Assembly: GCF_030209355.1 (NCBI RefSeq)
Contig: NZ_JARVSF010000023.1
Coordinates: forward strand, 124,001 to 188,000
Direction of reading: 5' to 3'
Length of the DNA: 64,000 nucleotides
Origin: Pseudarthrobacter sp. fls2-241-R2A-127
GTDB lineage: Bacteria > Actinomycetota > Actinomycetes > Actinomycetales > Micrococcaceae
Shown in pieces: positions 8,256 through 17,367 of the stretch. The notes under the pieces are model-generated. The model saw nothing but the letters and a program-made list of their open reading frames with translations. It ran no database searches and had not been told where the DNA came from. How positions within the stretch are numbered: position 1 is the stretch's first letter; every line of letters starts with the position of its first letter. Both the position numbers and the translations under genes were made by a program.

Positions 8256-9985
8256 CCATCGCCACCGAACTGCCGGCCTCTGATCCCTCCAGCACCTCCA
8301 CCCGGCCGGACGCAGCAACACAGCCGGGTCCGGGCGCCCGGCCGCCCATCACCATGCTGAACCCCGACTTCCCGTTCAGCTACGACCTCTACCTGGCACA
8401 CCCGGACGGCATGGGTTCGGTCCCGCCGGAGCTGTACGGGACGGAAGTTGCCGTCATCGGAGCCGGGCTCTCCGGCCTGGTGACGGCCTATGAGCTGATG
8501 AAACTCGGCCTGCGTCCGGTGGTCTACGAAGCAGACCAGATCGGCGGCCGGCTCCGCACCGCCGCCTTCCCCGCGGCGCCCGGCGTGGTGGCGGACCTCG
8601 GCGGTATGCGGTTCCCGGTCTCGGGCAAGGCCTTCTACCACTACGTGGACCTGCTGGGCCTGGAAACCGGCGAGTTCCCCAACCCCCTCGCCGAGGCTAC
8701 CTCCAGCACCGTGATTGAGTTGGCGGGCAAGAAGCACTACGCGGAAAAACCGGGCGACCTTCCGCCCTTCTTCCGCGAGGTTGCCGACGCCTGGAAAGCC
8801 GCCGTCAATGACGGCGCGAAGTTCGCCGAGATGCAGGACGCCATCCGCGCACGCGACACTGGCCGGATCAAGGAACTGTGGAACGAACTGCTCCCGCTCA
8901 TGGATGAGCAGACCTTTTACGGGTTCATCGCCGCGAGCGACTCCTTCAAAAAGGCGGGGTTCGCCCACCGGGAAGCCTTCGGCCAGGTGGGATTCGGCAC
9001 CGGAGGCTGGGACACCGACTTCCCCAACTCCATCCTGGAGATCCTCCGTGTGGTGTACACCGATGCGGACGACCAGCACCGCTTTATCCGCGGCGGAGCG
9101 CAACGGCTGCCCGAGGCACTCTGGCAGCACGCGCCGTCGGACCTGGTGCACTGGCCGGCCGGAACTTCCCTGTCCTCCCTGCACTCCGGCTCGCCCCGCG
9201 GCGCCGTGGGAAAGATCAGCCGGGACCCGGACGGCAACCTAAGGGTCCGTGAACGCTGGGGCCGCGAGGCCAGTTACCCGGCGGTGGTGACCACCTGCCA
9301 GTCGTGGCTGCTGTCCACCCGCATCCACACCGAGGAGGCACTGTTCCCCGCCGAGCTGTGGACCGCCATGGAGAAATCGCACTACATGCAGTCCTCCAAG
9401 ACGTTCGTGATGGTGGACCGGCCGTTCTGGAAGGACATCGACCCCGAAACGGGCAACGAGGTCCTGTCCATGACCTTGACGGACAGGCTGAACCGGGCCA
9501 CCTACCTGCTGGACAACGGCCCGGACCAGCCCGCCGTGATCCTGCTGTCCTACACCTGGAACGACGACGCACTGAAGTGGTTGGCCCTGGACGCGGACGA
9601 ACGCGTGGAACTGATGCTGCACTCGCTGGAGCAGATCTACCCGGGTGTGGACATTGCCGGGCACATTGTCGGCCAGCCCATCACCGTGTCCTGGGAAGCG
9701 GATCCCAACTTCATGGGCGCCTTCAAAGCCAACCTGCCCGGGCACTACCGCTACCAGCAGCGGCTGTTCACGCACTTCAAGCAGGACGCCCTTCCCGAAT
9801 CCCAGCGCGGGATCTTCCTGGCCGGCGACGACGTCTCCTTCACGGCGGGTTGGGCCGAGGGCGCCGTGACCACCGGGCTGAACGCCGTGTGGGGCGTGGT
9901 GAACCACCTGGGCGGCACATCCGCTCCGGGCAACCCGGGCCCGGGCGATCTGCTGGAACAGTTTGGTCCTATCGAATTGGACTGA
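8252..9985 (+). CDS. davB: Flavin amine oxidoreductase, probable L-lysine 2-monooxygenase (DavB-like)
   Basis: This 577-residue flavoprotein has a Rossmann FAD motif GAGLSG at residues 70-75 and the C-terminal FAD contact region FLAGDDVSF near the end. The blocks PDFPFSYDLYLAHPDG, LGGMRFPVS, FGQVGFGTGGWD.DFPNS, MQSSKTFVMVDRPFWKD and SMTLTDRLNR match P. putida lysine 2-monooxygenase as I recall it. The relatives are tryptophan and phenylalanine 2-monooxygenases, which also oxidatively decarboxylate an amino acid to an amide. For lysine the product is 5-aminovaleramide, substrate of the DavA-like amidase at 4062-4943. Later pathway steps (5-aminovalerate transaminase, glutarate semialdehyde dehydrogenase) are not in the window. 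An L-amino acid oxidase of other specificity is the main alternative. Confidence 0.82.
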   Translation: MTIATELPASDPSSTSTRPDAATQPGPGARPPITMLNPDFPFSYDLYLAHPDGMGSVPPELYGTEVAVIGAGLSGLVTAYELMKLGLRPVVYEADQIGGRLRTAAFPAAPGVVADLGGMRFPVSGKAFYHYVDLLGLETGEFPNPLAEATSSTVIELAGKKHYAEKPGDLPPFFREVADAWKAAVNDGAKFAEMQDAIRARDTGRIKELWNELLPLMDEQTFYGFIAASDSFKKAGFAHREAFGQVGFGTGGWDTDFPNSILEILRVVYTDADDQHRFIRGGAQRLPEALWQHAPSDLVHWPAGTSLSSLHSGSPRGAVGKISRDPDGNLRVRERWGREASYPAVVTTCQSWLLSTRIHTEEALFPAELWTAMEKSHYMQSSKTFVMVDRPFWKDIDPETGNEVLSMTLTDRLNRATYLLDNGPDQPAVILLSYTWNDDALKWLALDADERVELMLHSLEQIYPGVDIAGHIVGQPITVSWEADPNFMGAFKANLPGHYRYQQRLFTHFKQDALPESQRGIFLAGDDVSFTAGWAEGAVTTGLNAVWGVVNHLGGTSAPGNPGPGDLLEQFGPIELD

Positions 9986-10047
9986 CTTTGGGCCCACGCC
10001 CGCAGGGTTCCCTGGCCGAGCGTGCGAGGTTAGGGTGCGGGTGGGGA

Positions 10048-10566
10048 CTACTGGTGGAGCTCGCGGTGTTTCGCCGCGAGCTCCACGTACCTCGCTGCGT
10101 TGGCGCGCACGCCGTCGAACTCCTCTTCGGTGAGTTCGCGGCGCACTTTGGCGGGCACCCCGGCTACCAGGGAGCGTGGCGGAACCACGGTTCCTTCCAG
10201 GACCACGGCGCCGGCCGCCACCAGCGAGCCGGCGCCGATCACGGCGCCGTTCAGGACCGTCGCGCCCATCCCGATGAGGCAGTCGTCCTCGACCGTGCAG
10301 CCATGCACGACGGCGGCGTGCCCCACGCTGACCCGGTCGCCCACCGTGCAGGGGAAGCCGGGGTCGGCGTGCAGCACCACGTTGTCCTGCAGGTTGCTGC
10401 CGGTGCCCACGGTGATGGCCGCGGTGTCGGCCCGCACCGAGACGCCGTAGAACGCGCTGGAGTCTGCGGCCAGCGTTGCGTTGCCGATAATCGACGCTGA
10501 CGGGGCCACGAACGCTGAAATATGGACAGCCGGGGAATTGCCGGCGAAAGGGTATAGAGGAGCCAT
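10048..10566 (-). CDS. Gamma-class carbonic anhydrase family protein
   Basis: This 172-residue left-handed beta-helix protein is built of hexapeptide repeats running from about residue 15 to 130. It has histidines in the positions used for metal binding in this family (LHADPG, SVGHAAVVHGC). It resembles the YrdA/PaaY/CaiE group of gamma carbonic anhydrase-like proteins, many of which have unproven activity. It sits downstream of purU on the same strand, 88 bp apart, with a GC-rich hairpin between them, so it may be a separate transcription unit. The function is best left as family-level. Confidence 0.85.
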   Translation of the reverse strand: MAPLYPFAGNSPAVHISAFVAPSASIIGNATLAADSSAFYGVSVRADTAAITVGTGSNLQDNVVLHADPGFPCTVGDRVSVGHAAVVHGCTVEDDCLIGMGATVLNGAVIGAGSLVAAGAVVLEGTVVPPRSLVAGVPAKVRRELTEEEFDGVRANAARYVELAAKHRELHQ

Positions 10567-10583
10567 GGCTTCACCCTAAGCCA

Positions 10584-10653
10584 CCCCTCCCGGCGGCGGC
10601 ATCGGTGTCCATTGCGACTGGTCTGTTGCGGCTGCCGCCCCCCGGGGGAGGGG
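10584..10653 (-). terminator. GC-rich imperfect hairpin after purU
   Basis: The stretch starting CCCCTCCCGG pairs imperfectly with the stretch ending GGGGGAGGGG immediately after the purU stop codon, across a loop of about 30 nt. It lacks a clean U-tract, so it is only a weak terminator candidate for purU. Confidence 0.35.
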
Positions 10654-10654
10654 C

Positions 10655-11515
10655 TTAGTTGAAGACCACCGTCCGGTTGCCGTCCAGCAGCACCCGGTGC
10701 TCGGCATGCCACTGCACGGCCTGGACCAGGGTGCGCCCCTCCACGTCCCGGCCCATCTGGACGAACTGCTCCGCCGTGCGGGCGTGGTCCACGCGGATGA
10801 CTTCCTGCTCGATGATCGGCCCCTCGTCCAGGGCGGCGGTGACATAGTGTGCCGTGGCACCGATGAGCTTCACGCCGCGTGCGTGGGCCTGGTGGTACGG
10901 CTTGGCTCCCTTGAAGGACGGCAGGAACGAGTGGTGGATGTTGATCGCCTTGCCGGTCAGCTCGTTGCAGAGGTCGTCAGAGAGGATCTGCATGTAGCGG
11001 GCCAGGACGGTCAGTTCGACGCCGTGTTCGGCAATAATGCCGCGCAGCTTGTCCTCTGCCTGCACCTTGGTGTCCTTGGTGACCGGGATGTAGTGGAACG
11101 GGATGCCATAGAACTCAGCGAGCCCGGCCAGATCCCGGTGGTTGGACACGATGGCGGGGATCTCGATGGGCAGGGTCCCGGAACGCTGCTGGAAGAGAAG
11201 GTCGTTGAGGCAGTGCGCGGCGGTGCTGGCAAGTACCAGGGTGCGCACCTTGTCGCCTACAGTGTTCAGGCTCCACTGCATGGCGAAGGCTTCGGCCACC
11301 GGTTCAAGGGCCGCACGCAGTTCTGACTTGGGTGCGGCTGTGGTGACCTCCACGCGCATGAAGAAGTTGCCCGTTGTGGGGCTGCCGTACTGCTGTGAGT
11401 CCGTGATGTTGCAGCCTGCCACCAGCAGGGCTCCGGCCACGGCGTGGACGATTCCGGGACGGTCCGGGCAGGACAGGGTTACGACGTACGCTTGGTTCAG
11501 CAGCTGTTCATTCAC
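10655..11515 (-). CDS. purU: Formyltetrahydrofolate deformylase PurU
   Basis: This 286-residue enzyme hydrolyses 10-formyl-THF to formate and THF, balancing one-carbon pools. An N-terminal ACT domain (about residues 8-85, VTLSCPDRPGIVHAVAG) precedes a formyltransferase-like catalytic domain with HSFLPSFKGAKPYHQA, GATAHYVT and LDEGPIIEQ. The start GTG at 11515 gives the usual family length; a longer frame runs upstream into the glyA leader. A -10-like TAGGCT on the minus strand (11528-11523) lies only 7 nt before the GTG, so the mRNA is probably leaderless. The gene is divergent from the ZTP riboswitch-glyA-folD unit, so one-carbon genes share this intergenic region. Confidence 0.94.
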   Translation of the reverse strand: MNEQLLNQAYVVTLSCPDRPGIVHAVAGALLVAGCNITDSQQYGSPTTGNFFMRVEVTTAAPKSELRAALEPVAEAFAMQWSLNTVGDKVRTLVLASTAAHCLNDLLFQQRSGTLPIEIPAIVSNHRDLAGLAEFYGIPFHYIPVTKDTKVQAEDKLRGIIAEHGVELTVLARYMQILSDDLCNELTGKAINIHHSFLPSFKGAKPYHQAHARGVKLIGATAHYVTAALDEGPIIEQEVIRVDHARTAEQFVQMGRDVEGRTLVQAVQWHAEHRVLLDGNRTVVFN

Positions 11516-11521
11516 GCGTAA

Positions 11522-11560
11522 CAGCCTACCCGCGCCGCGGGCGCCGGTTTTGGTAGGCTG
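11522..11560. promoter_or_regulatory. Mirror-image divergent -10 elements between purU and glyA
   Basis: CAGCCTACC (11522-11530) and GGTAGGCTG (11552-11560) form a perfect 9-bp inverted repeat. Each arm contains TAGGCT in the direction of its gene. The minus copy ends 7 nt before the purU GTG. The plus copy ends at 11559, placing the start of transcription close to the beginning of the riboswitch. The arms may therefore be two back-to-back -10 boxes or a symmetric operator. Confidence 0.5.
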
Positions 11561-11640
11561 GAAGGGTCGCAACTGGCGTTGGGTGGCTAACCACCAGGGA
11601 GCGGCAATCACGAAGACCACGGATCGTACGCCTGGGCCGA
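11561..11640 (+). ncRNA. ZTP riboswitch (pfl motif) upstream of glyA
   Basis: The RNA shows the pfl/ZTP consensus in order: GGGTCGCAACTGGCG, a small hairpin GGGTGG-CTAA-CCACC, the conserved GGGAGC, and the downstream pseudoknot strand CGCCTGGGC at 11629-11637. ZTP riboswitches bind the purine intermediates ZMP/ZTP, which accumulate when 10-formyl-THF is short, and turn on one-carbon and purine genes. A position upstream of glyA-folD is typical for actinobacteria. No U-rich terminator is evident downstream, so the switch may work on translation or through Rho. Recognised by motif reading, not by a covariance search. Confidence 0.88.
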
Positions 11641-11789
11641 GGGTCATGTTTTGCCGGAATTGGGGCTGCCACGCGCCAGCGCAGCAGCACTATGCCGTGC
11701 TTCCACGCCCTGTCATCAACGCGGTGGGAAAGCGCGCCAGCCGGTAGCCTGACCTAAGCAGTGCCCGTATCCCTAGCCAGGAGTTCTTC

Positions 11790-13088
<1,299 letters not shown>

Positions 13089-13091
13089 CCA

Positions 13092-13994
13092 ATGACTGAA
13101 ACCACAACGGCACAGATCCTCGACGGCAAGGCCACCGCCGCTGCCATCAAAGCCGAGCTGACCGAACGCGTGGCCGCACTCAAGGCCAAGGGCGTCACTC
13201 CCGGTATCGCCACTGTGCTGGTGGGCGCCGACCCCGCCTCGCAGCTCTACGTCTCCATGAAGCACAAGCAGTCAGTGCAGATCGGGATGAACTCGATCCA
13301 GCGCGAGCTGCCGGCCGATGCCACCCAGGACCAGGTGGAGGCCCTCATTGACGAACTCAATGCGGACCCCGCCTGCCACGGCTACATCGTCCAGCTGCCG
13401 CTGCCCAAGCATCTGGACACGGACGCCATCCTGGAGCGGATCGACCCCGCCAAGGACGCCGACGGCCTGCACCCCACCAACCTGGGCCGGCTGGTGCTGA
13501 ACGTCAACAACAAGATCACCACGCCGCTGCCCTGCACTCCCCGGGGAGTCATTGAACTCCTCGAGCGCAACGGCTACAGCCTTGCCGGCAAGCACGTTGT
13601 GGTGGTCGGACGCGGCGTGACTATCGGCCGTTCCATCGGGCTGCTGCTCACGCGGCGGGACGTTAACGCCACCGTGACCCTGACCCACACCGGGACCAAA
13701 AACCTGTCGGAGCTGCTTCGCCAGGCGGACGTGATCGTGGGCGCGGCGGGTGTGAAGCACATCGTCAAGGCCGCCGACGTCAAGCCGGGTGCCGCGCTGC
13801 TGGATGTCGGCGTCACCCGCGAAACCGATCCGGAGACGGGCAAGAGCCGCGTCTACGGCGACATCGATCCTGCCGCCGCGGAGGTGGCGGGCTGGATCTC
13901 GCCGAACCCGGGCGGCGTGGGCCCCATGACCGTGGCCCTGCTGATGACCAACGTAGTGGAAGCGGCGGAACGCGCCGCGGGCATCGCGCAGTAG
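13092..13994 (+). CDS. folD: Bifunctional methylenetetrahydrofolate dehydrogenase/cyclohydrolase FolD
   Basis: This 300-residue NADP-dependent enzyme interconverts 5,10-methylene-, methenyl- and 10-formyl-THF. The motif YVSMKHKQ contains the catalytic lysine, GYIVQLPLPKHLD is the folate-binding block, and VVVGRGVTIGRS is the nucleotide-binding segment. It ends in the usual NPGGVGPMT. It follows glyA by 3 nt and shares the ZTP-controlled transcript. Together with PurU across the divergent promoter, this locus sets the 10-formyl-THF level for purine synthesis. Confidence 0.97.
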   Translation: MTETTTAQILDGKATAAAIKAELTERVAALKAKGVTPGIATVLVGADPASQLYVSMKHKQSVQIGMNSIQRELPADATQDQVEALIDELNADPACHGYIVQLPLPKHLDTDAILERIDPAKDADGLHPTNLGRLVLNVNNKITTPLPCTPRGVIELLERNGYSLAGKHVVVVGRGVTIGRSIGLLLTRRDVNATVTLTHTGTKNLSELLRQADVIVGAAGVKHIVKAADVKPGAALLDVGVTRETDPETGKSRVYGDIDPAAAEVAGWISPNPGGVGPMTVALLMTNVVEAAERAAGIAQ

Positions 13995-14013
13995 TCCCGC
14001 ACACTGCAGCGCA

Positions 14014-14061
14014 CGACGGCGGCACGGCACCTTTTGCACGAAAGGTACCGTGCCGCCGTCG
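14014..14061 (+). terminator. Strong hairpin terminator after folD
   Basis: A perfect 14-bp stem (CGACGGCGGCACGG with CCGTGCCGCCGTCG), extended by ACCTTT/AAAGGT inside, lies 20 nt after the folD stop. No U-tract follows, as is common for actinobacterial terminators. Confidence 0.75.
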
Positions 14062-14188
14062 GCCGTTAACGAAACTGCCGGCGTCCTGCCACTTGCGCGC
14101 CGCCGGAGCCTGTTCCGGGGGGAGTGCCCCTGTTCGCCGGGGGTGGAAGACGGCCGGAGCACTGCCCGCCATTTGAGACAATGGCTGC

Positions 14189-14752
14189 ATGCGAACTTTG
14201 GGCAGCTCATCGTCATCCTCCAAACCCGCCAGGGGCGGCTTTTCGATGTTCCGCATCAGCGGGCCGGGCCTGATGGTCCTGGTCACGGCGTTCATCGTTG
14301 CCGTCCTCTTTGCGGCAAACAAGAACGACGTCGTGGGCTGGGTTGTAGCCATCATCGCCGGCTTCTGGCTGGCCCTGGCCGCGTTCGTGGTCTTCAGCAT
14401 CCAACGGGCCGCCAGGAAGGCGGGAGCCAAGCTCAGCGAGGCACAGAGCGCCTTCAACACGGCCACCGGCCGCGCCCCGGCGCCCGGTTCCGCCGACCAC
14501 GGCGGAACCCGCGTGATATACGAACGCTCCGAATCGGACGAAGTACGCGACCTCAAGCTCGACCACTCTTTCAAAATCGTCCAGGTGCAGGTCCGCGTGG
14601 TGGAAGAGGAGCGCGCCAAGGGAGCCGCCGCCAACCAGGACACCATCAACCGCGCACTGGAGACCATCGAGATCACGGCCACCAACGCCAGGGACATGAT
14701 CAAGTCCTCCGGCGGCAGCGGAGAACCGGTCGCCGGAACCATCATCGACTAG
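14189..14752 (+). CDS. Hypothetical membrane protein with two transmembrane segments
   Basis: This 187-residue protein has a serine-rich N-terminus, two adjacent hydrophobic segments at about residues 26-43 and 48-70, and a hydrophilic C-terminal half. The C-terminal half contains charged, probably helical stretches (RDLKLDHSFKIVQVQVRVVEEERAK). I do not recognise a named domain. The small size, membrane hairpin and cytosolic tail are all that can be seen. The gene ends 1 nt before the frame of exonuclease III begins and may be co-transcribed with it. Coding looks genuine from its codon use and close packing with its neighbour. Confidence 0.75.
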   Translation: MRTLGSSSSSSKPARGGFSMFRISGPGLMVLVTAFIVAVLFAANKNDVVGWVVAIIAGFWLALAAFVVFSIQRAARKAGAKLSEAQSAFNTATGRAPAPGSADHGGTRVIYERSESDEVRDLKLDHSFKIVQVQVRVVEEERAKGAAANQDTINRALETIEITATNARDMIKSSGGSGEPVAGTIID

Positions 14753-14753
14753 A

Positions 14754-15596
14754 GTGGAGCGGGTGAGCTCGGCATTGAAGAAGGACCACCTTCGCATCGC
14801 ATCCGTCAACGTGAACGGCCTGCGGGCTGCCTTCAAGAACGGTATGGCGGCGTGGCTCGAGCCGCGGGAGGTGGACATCCTGTGCCTTCAGGAGGTACGT
14901 GCCCCTGACGGTATCGTTCGGCAGCTGCTGGGAGATGGCTGGCATATCCTGCACGCCGAAGCGGAAGCAAAAGGCCGTGCCGGGGTCGCCATCGCGTCCC
15001 GCCAGGAGCCCCTTTCCACCAGGAACGGAATTGGCGATGCCTATTTCGCCACGGCCGGCCGCTGGGTTGAGGCCGACTTCCGCTTCCCGGACGCCGCGGG
15101 CAACCCCGTCCAGCTCACGGTCGCCAGTGCGTACGTGCATTCCGGCGAGGTGGGTACGCCCAAGCAGGATGACAAATTCCGGTTCCTGGATGCCATGATC
15201 ACCCGGTTGCCGGAGCTGGCCAAGCACAGCGACCATGCCCTGGTGGTGGGTGACCTGAACGTCGCCCACACTCCGTTCGATATCCGCAACGCCAAGGGCA
15301 ATGTGAAGAAGGCCGGTTTCCTGCCGGCGGAACGCGAATACTTCGACCGGTTCCTGGGCGAGGAAATCGGCTGGCATGACGTCCACCGCAACGTGGCCGG
15401 CGAGATGCACGGGCCTTACACCTGGTGGTCCCAGCGCGGAAAGGCCTTCGACAACGACACCGGTTGGCGTATCGACTACCACCTGGCCACCCCCGGACTG
15501 GCAGCCGGCGCTTTATCCGCCGTCGTCGACCGGGCAGCCTCCTGGGATACCCGCTTCTCCGATCACGCCCCGCTGGTAGTGGACTACCAGCTCTAA
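14754..15596 (+). CDS. xth: Exodeoxyribonuclease III (Xth/ExoA family AP endonuclease)
   Basis: This 280-residue Mg-dependent DNA repair nuclease cuts at abasic sites and degrades 3' ends. The endonuclease/exonuclease/phosphatase fold is marked by SVNVNGLRAA (Asn), ILCLQEV (catalytic Glu), GDLNVAHTPFD (Asp/Asn), and the C-terminal RIDYHLATP and SDHAPLVVDY (catalytic Asp-His). Length fits the ExoIII family. GTG at 14754 gives the longest frame. A second in-frame GTG at 14763 is equally plausible, since no clear ribosome-binding site decides between them. trpS follows after 18 nt. Confidence 0.93.
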   Translation: MERVSSALKKDHLRIASVNVNGLRAAFKNGMAAWLEPREVDILCLQEVRAPDGIVRQLLGDGWHILHAEAEAKGRAGVAIASRQEPLSTRNGIGDAYFATAGRWVEADFRFPDAAGNPVQLTVASAYVHSGEVGTPKQDDKFRFLDAMITRLPELAKHSDHALVVGDLNVAHTPFDIRNAKGNVKKAGFLPAEREYFDRFLGEEIGWHDVHRNVAGEMHGPYTWWSQRGKAFDNDTGWRIDYHLATPGLAAGALSAVVDRAASWDTRFSDHAPLVVDYQL

Positions 15597-15614
15597 GCCC
15601 CCGAAGGTTTTTCC

Positions 15615-16658
15615 ATGACCAGCCAGACTTCCCAGACCACCAAGAAGCGCATCCTCTCCGGAGCCAAGCCCACCGCCGATTCCCTGCACCTGGGCAACTA
15701 CATCGGGGCGGTGCGCAACTGGGTGGATATGCAGGCGGAGTACGACGCCGTTTTCTTCGTCCCGGACCTGCACGCCGTCACGGTGGACTTTGAGCCCGGA
15801 GAACTCGCCAAACGGACCCGCATCGTCGCGGCGCAGTACATCGCCGCCGGCATCGATCCGGACAAGAGCATCTTCTTTGTCCAGTCCCACGTCCCCGAGC
15901 ACGCGCAGCTTGCCTGGGCGCTGAACTGCATCACCGGCTTCGGCGAGGCGTCACGCATGACACAGTTCAAGGACAAGACCCAGAAGTCCGGAGCAGATTC
16001 GGCCACGTTGGGCCTGTTCGCCTACCCCACGCTGATGGCGGCGGACATCCTGCTCTACCAGAGCGACCTGGTGCCGGTGGGCGAGGACCAGCGCCAGCAC
16101 CTGGAGCTGACCCGTAACCTGGCCCAGCGCTTCAACACGCGGTTCGGCGAGACGTTTACGGTGCCCGAGGCCACGATCGTCAAGGAGAGCGCCAAGATCT
16201 ACGATCTCCAGAACCCCAGTGCCAAGATGTCCAAGACGGGAGAATCGCCCAACGGTGCCATCCAGCTGTTGGAAGATCCCAAAATCGCGGCTAAGCGCAT
16301 CAAGTCCGCGGTCACGGACGCCGGCACGGAGATCCGTTTTGACACCGAGGAAAAGCCCGGAGTGTCCAACCTGTTGACCATCTATTCCGCCCTCACCGGA
16401 AAATCGGTTGCCGACCTGGAAACCGAATACCAGGGGAAGATGTACGGCCACCTCAAAGTGGACCTCGCCGAGGTGGTGGTGGACTTCATCACCCCGATCC
16501 GCAACCGCACCAACGAGCTCATGGCTGATCCCGCCGAGCTGGACCGGTTGCTGGCCCTGGGGGCCGAGCGGGCGCGCGAGATCGCATCGGTCACCCTCGC
16601 CCGGGTGTACGAGCGCATGGGCTTCCTGCCCTCCCTCAGCCTCGCTGGAGTCCGCTAG
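15615..16658 (+). CDS. trpS: Tryptophanyl-tRNA synthetase
   Basis: This 347-residue class I aminoacyl-tRNA synthetase charges tRNA-Trp. The ATP-binding HIGH-like motif is present as SLHLGNYIG near residue 24, and the KMSKS loop as AKMSKTGES near residue 205. Other typical blocks are AYPTLMAADILLY and VGEDQRQHLELTRNLA. The start ATG follows the exonuclease stop by 18 nt, and the 2'-5' RNA ligase-like gene begins 4 nt after its stop, so this is a compact run of co-directional genes. Confidence 0.97.
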   Translation: MTSQTSQTTKKRILSGAKPTADSLHLGNYIGAVRNWVDMQAEYDAVFFVPDLHAVTVDFEPGELAKRTRIVAAQYIAAGIDPDKSIFFVQSHVPEHAQLAWALNCITGFGEASRMTQFKDKTQKSGADSATLGLFAYPTLMAADILLYQSDLVPVGEDQRQHLELTRNLAQRFNTRFGETFTVPEATIVKESAKIYDLQNPSAKMSKTGESPNGAIQLLEDPKIAAKRIKSAVTDAGTEIRFDTEEKPGVSNLLTIYSALTGKSVADLETEYQGKMYGHLKVDLAEVVVDFITPIRNRTNELMADPAELDRLLALGAERAREIASVTLARVYERMGFLPSLSLAGVR

Positions 16659-16662
16659 CGCC

Positions 16663-17367
16663 ATGTCTTCGAGAAACGCTACCGCCAGGGGAGGCGCGTG
16701 CTCCGCCGGCCAGGCGGGGCGGACCCTGGGTAACCGTTACGAAGACCAGTCGGGCCAGGATGCGGTGGTTGACGGCGATGAGGCCCGCACCGACGGCGTC
16801 AGCGTGGGCGTCATCCTGGGCTTCCCGGACGACATTGCCGCCGAGCTGCAGCGCTGGCGGGCGTCATTCGGTGACCCGATGGCCGGAGTGATTCCAGCGC
16901 ACATCACCCTGATCACCACCACGCCCACCCAGGATTGGGAGGCAACCCGCCGGCATGTCCGCGAGGTTGCCCGGTGCCAGAGGCCATTCATGGTGACGAT
17001 CGCCGGGACGGGGACGTTCCGCCCCGTCTCGCCCGTTGTCTTCATCAGGGTGGAGGACGGGTTTGAGCACTGCGTGGATTTGCACCGCAGGCTGCAGCGG
17101 GGTCCCCTGCACCGCGAGCTGCCGTTCGCCTACCATCCACACGTCACGATTGCCCATGACGTCCCCCCGGAAAGCCTGGACGAGGCCGAAACGGCACTGA
17201 AGAACTATAAGGCAACCTTCCCCGTGGTTAGCATGGGACTTTATGAGCATGATGCCGACGGCATCTGGCAGCTACGGGAAGAGCTGGATTTTGGGACCGA
17301 AACTAACAACGACGCCGGCACCCCCTTCACGGACGCCGCCTCGGACACCTCAACGGACGCCGGCTGA
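16663..17367 (+). CDS. 2'-5' RNA ligase superfamily protein
   Basis: This 234-residue protein carries the two HxT motifs of the 2H phosphoesterase superfamily: HIT in AHITLIT and HVT in PHVTIAHD, about 85 residues apart, in a domain at about residues 46-195. Bacterial members (LigT/ThpR) act on 2',3'-cyclic phosphates of RNA or related substrates, but the physiological role is usually unknown. The first 45 residues and the Thr/Asp-rich tail look disordered. The start ATG is 4 nt after the trpS stop. The 3' end overlaps the next reading frame by about 125 nt if that gene uses its first ATG. Confidence 0.85.
   Translation: MSSRNATARGGACSAGQAGRTLGNRYEDQSGQDAVVDGDEARTDGVSVGVILGFPDDIAAELQRWRASFGDPMAGVIPAHITLITTTPTQDWEATRRHVREVARCQRPFMVTIAGTGTFRPVSPVVFIRVEDGFEHCVDLHRRLQRGPLHRELPFAYHPHVTIAHDVPPESLDEAETALKNYKATFPVVSMGLYEHDADGIWQLREELDFGTETNNDAGTPFTDAASDTSTDAG

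Noticed and set aside
11646..11747. Annotating the 33-codon frame after the ZTP aptamer as a gene
   Set aside because: The ribosome-binding site and position are suggestive, but GC at third positions is moderate and conservation is unknown, so it is reported only as a finding.
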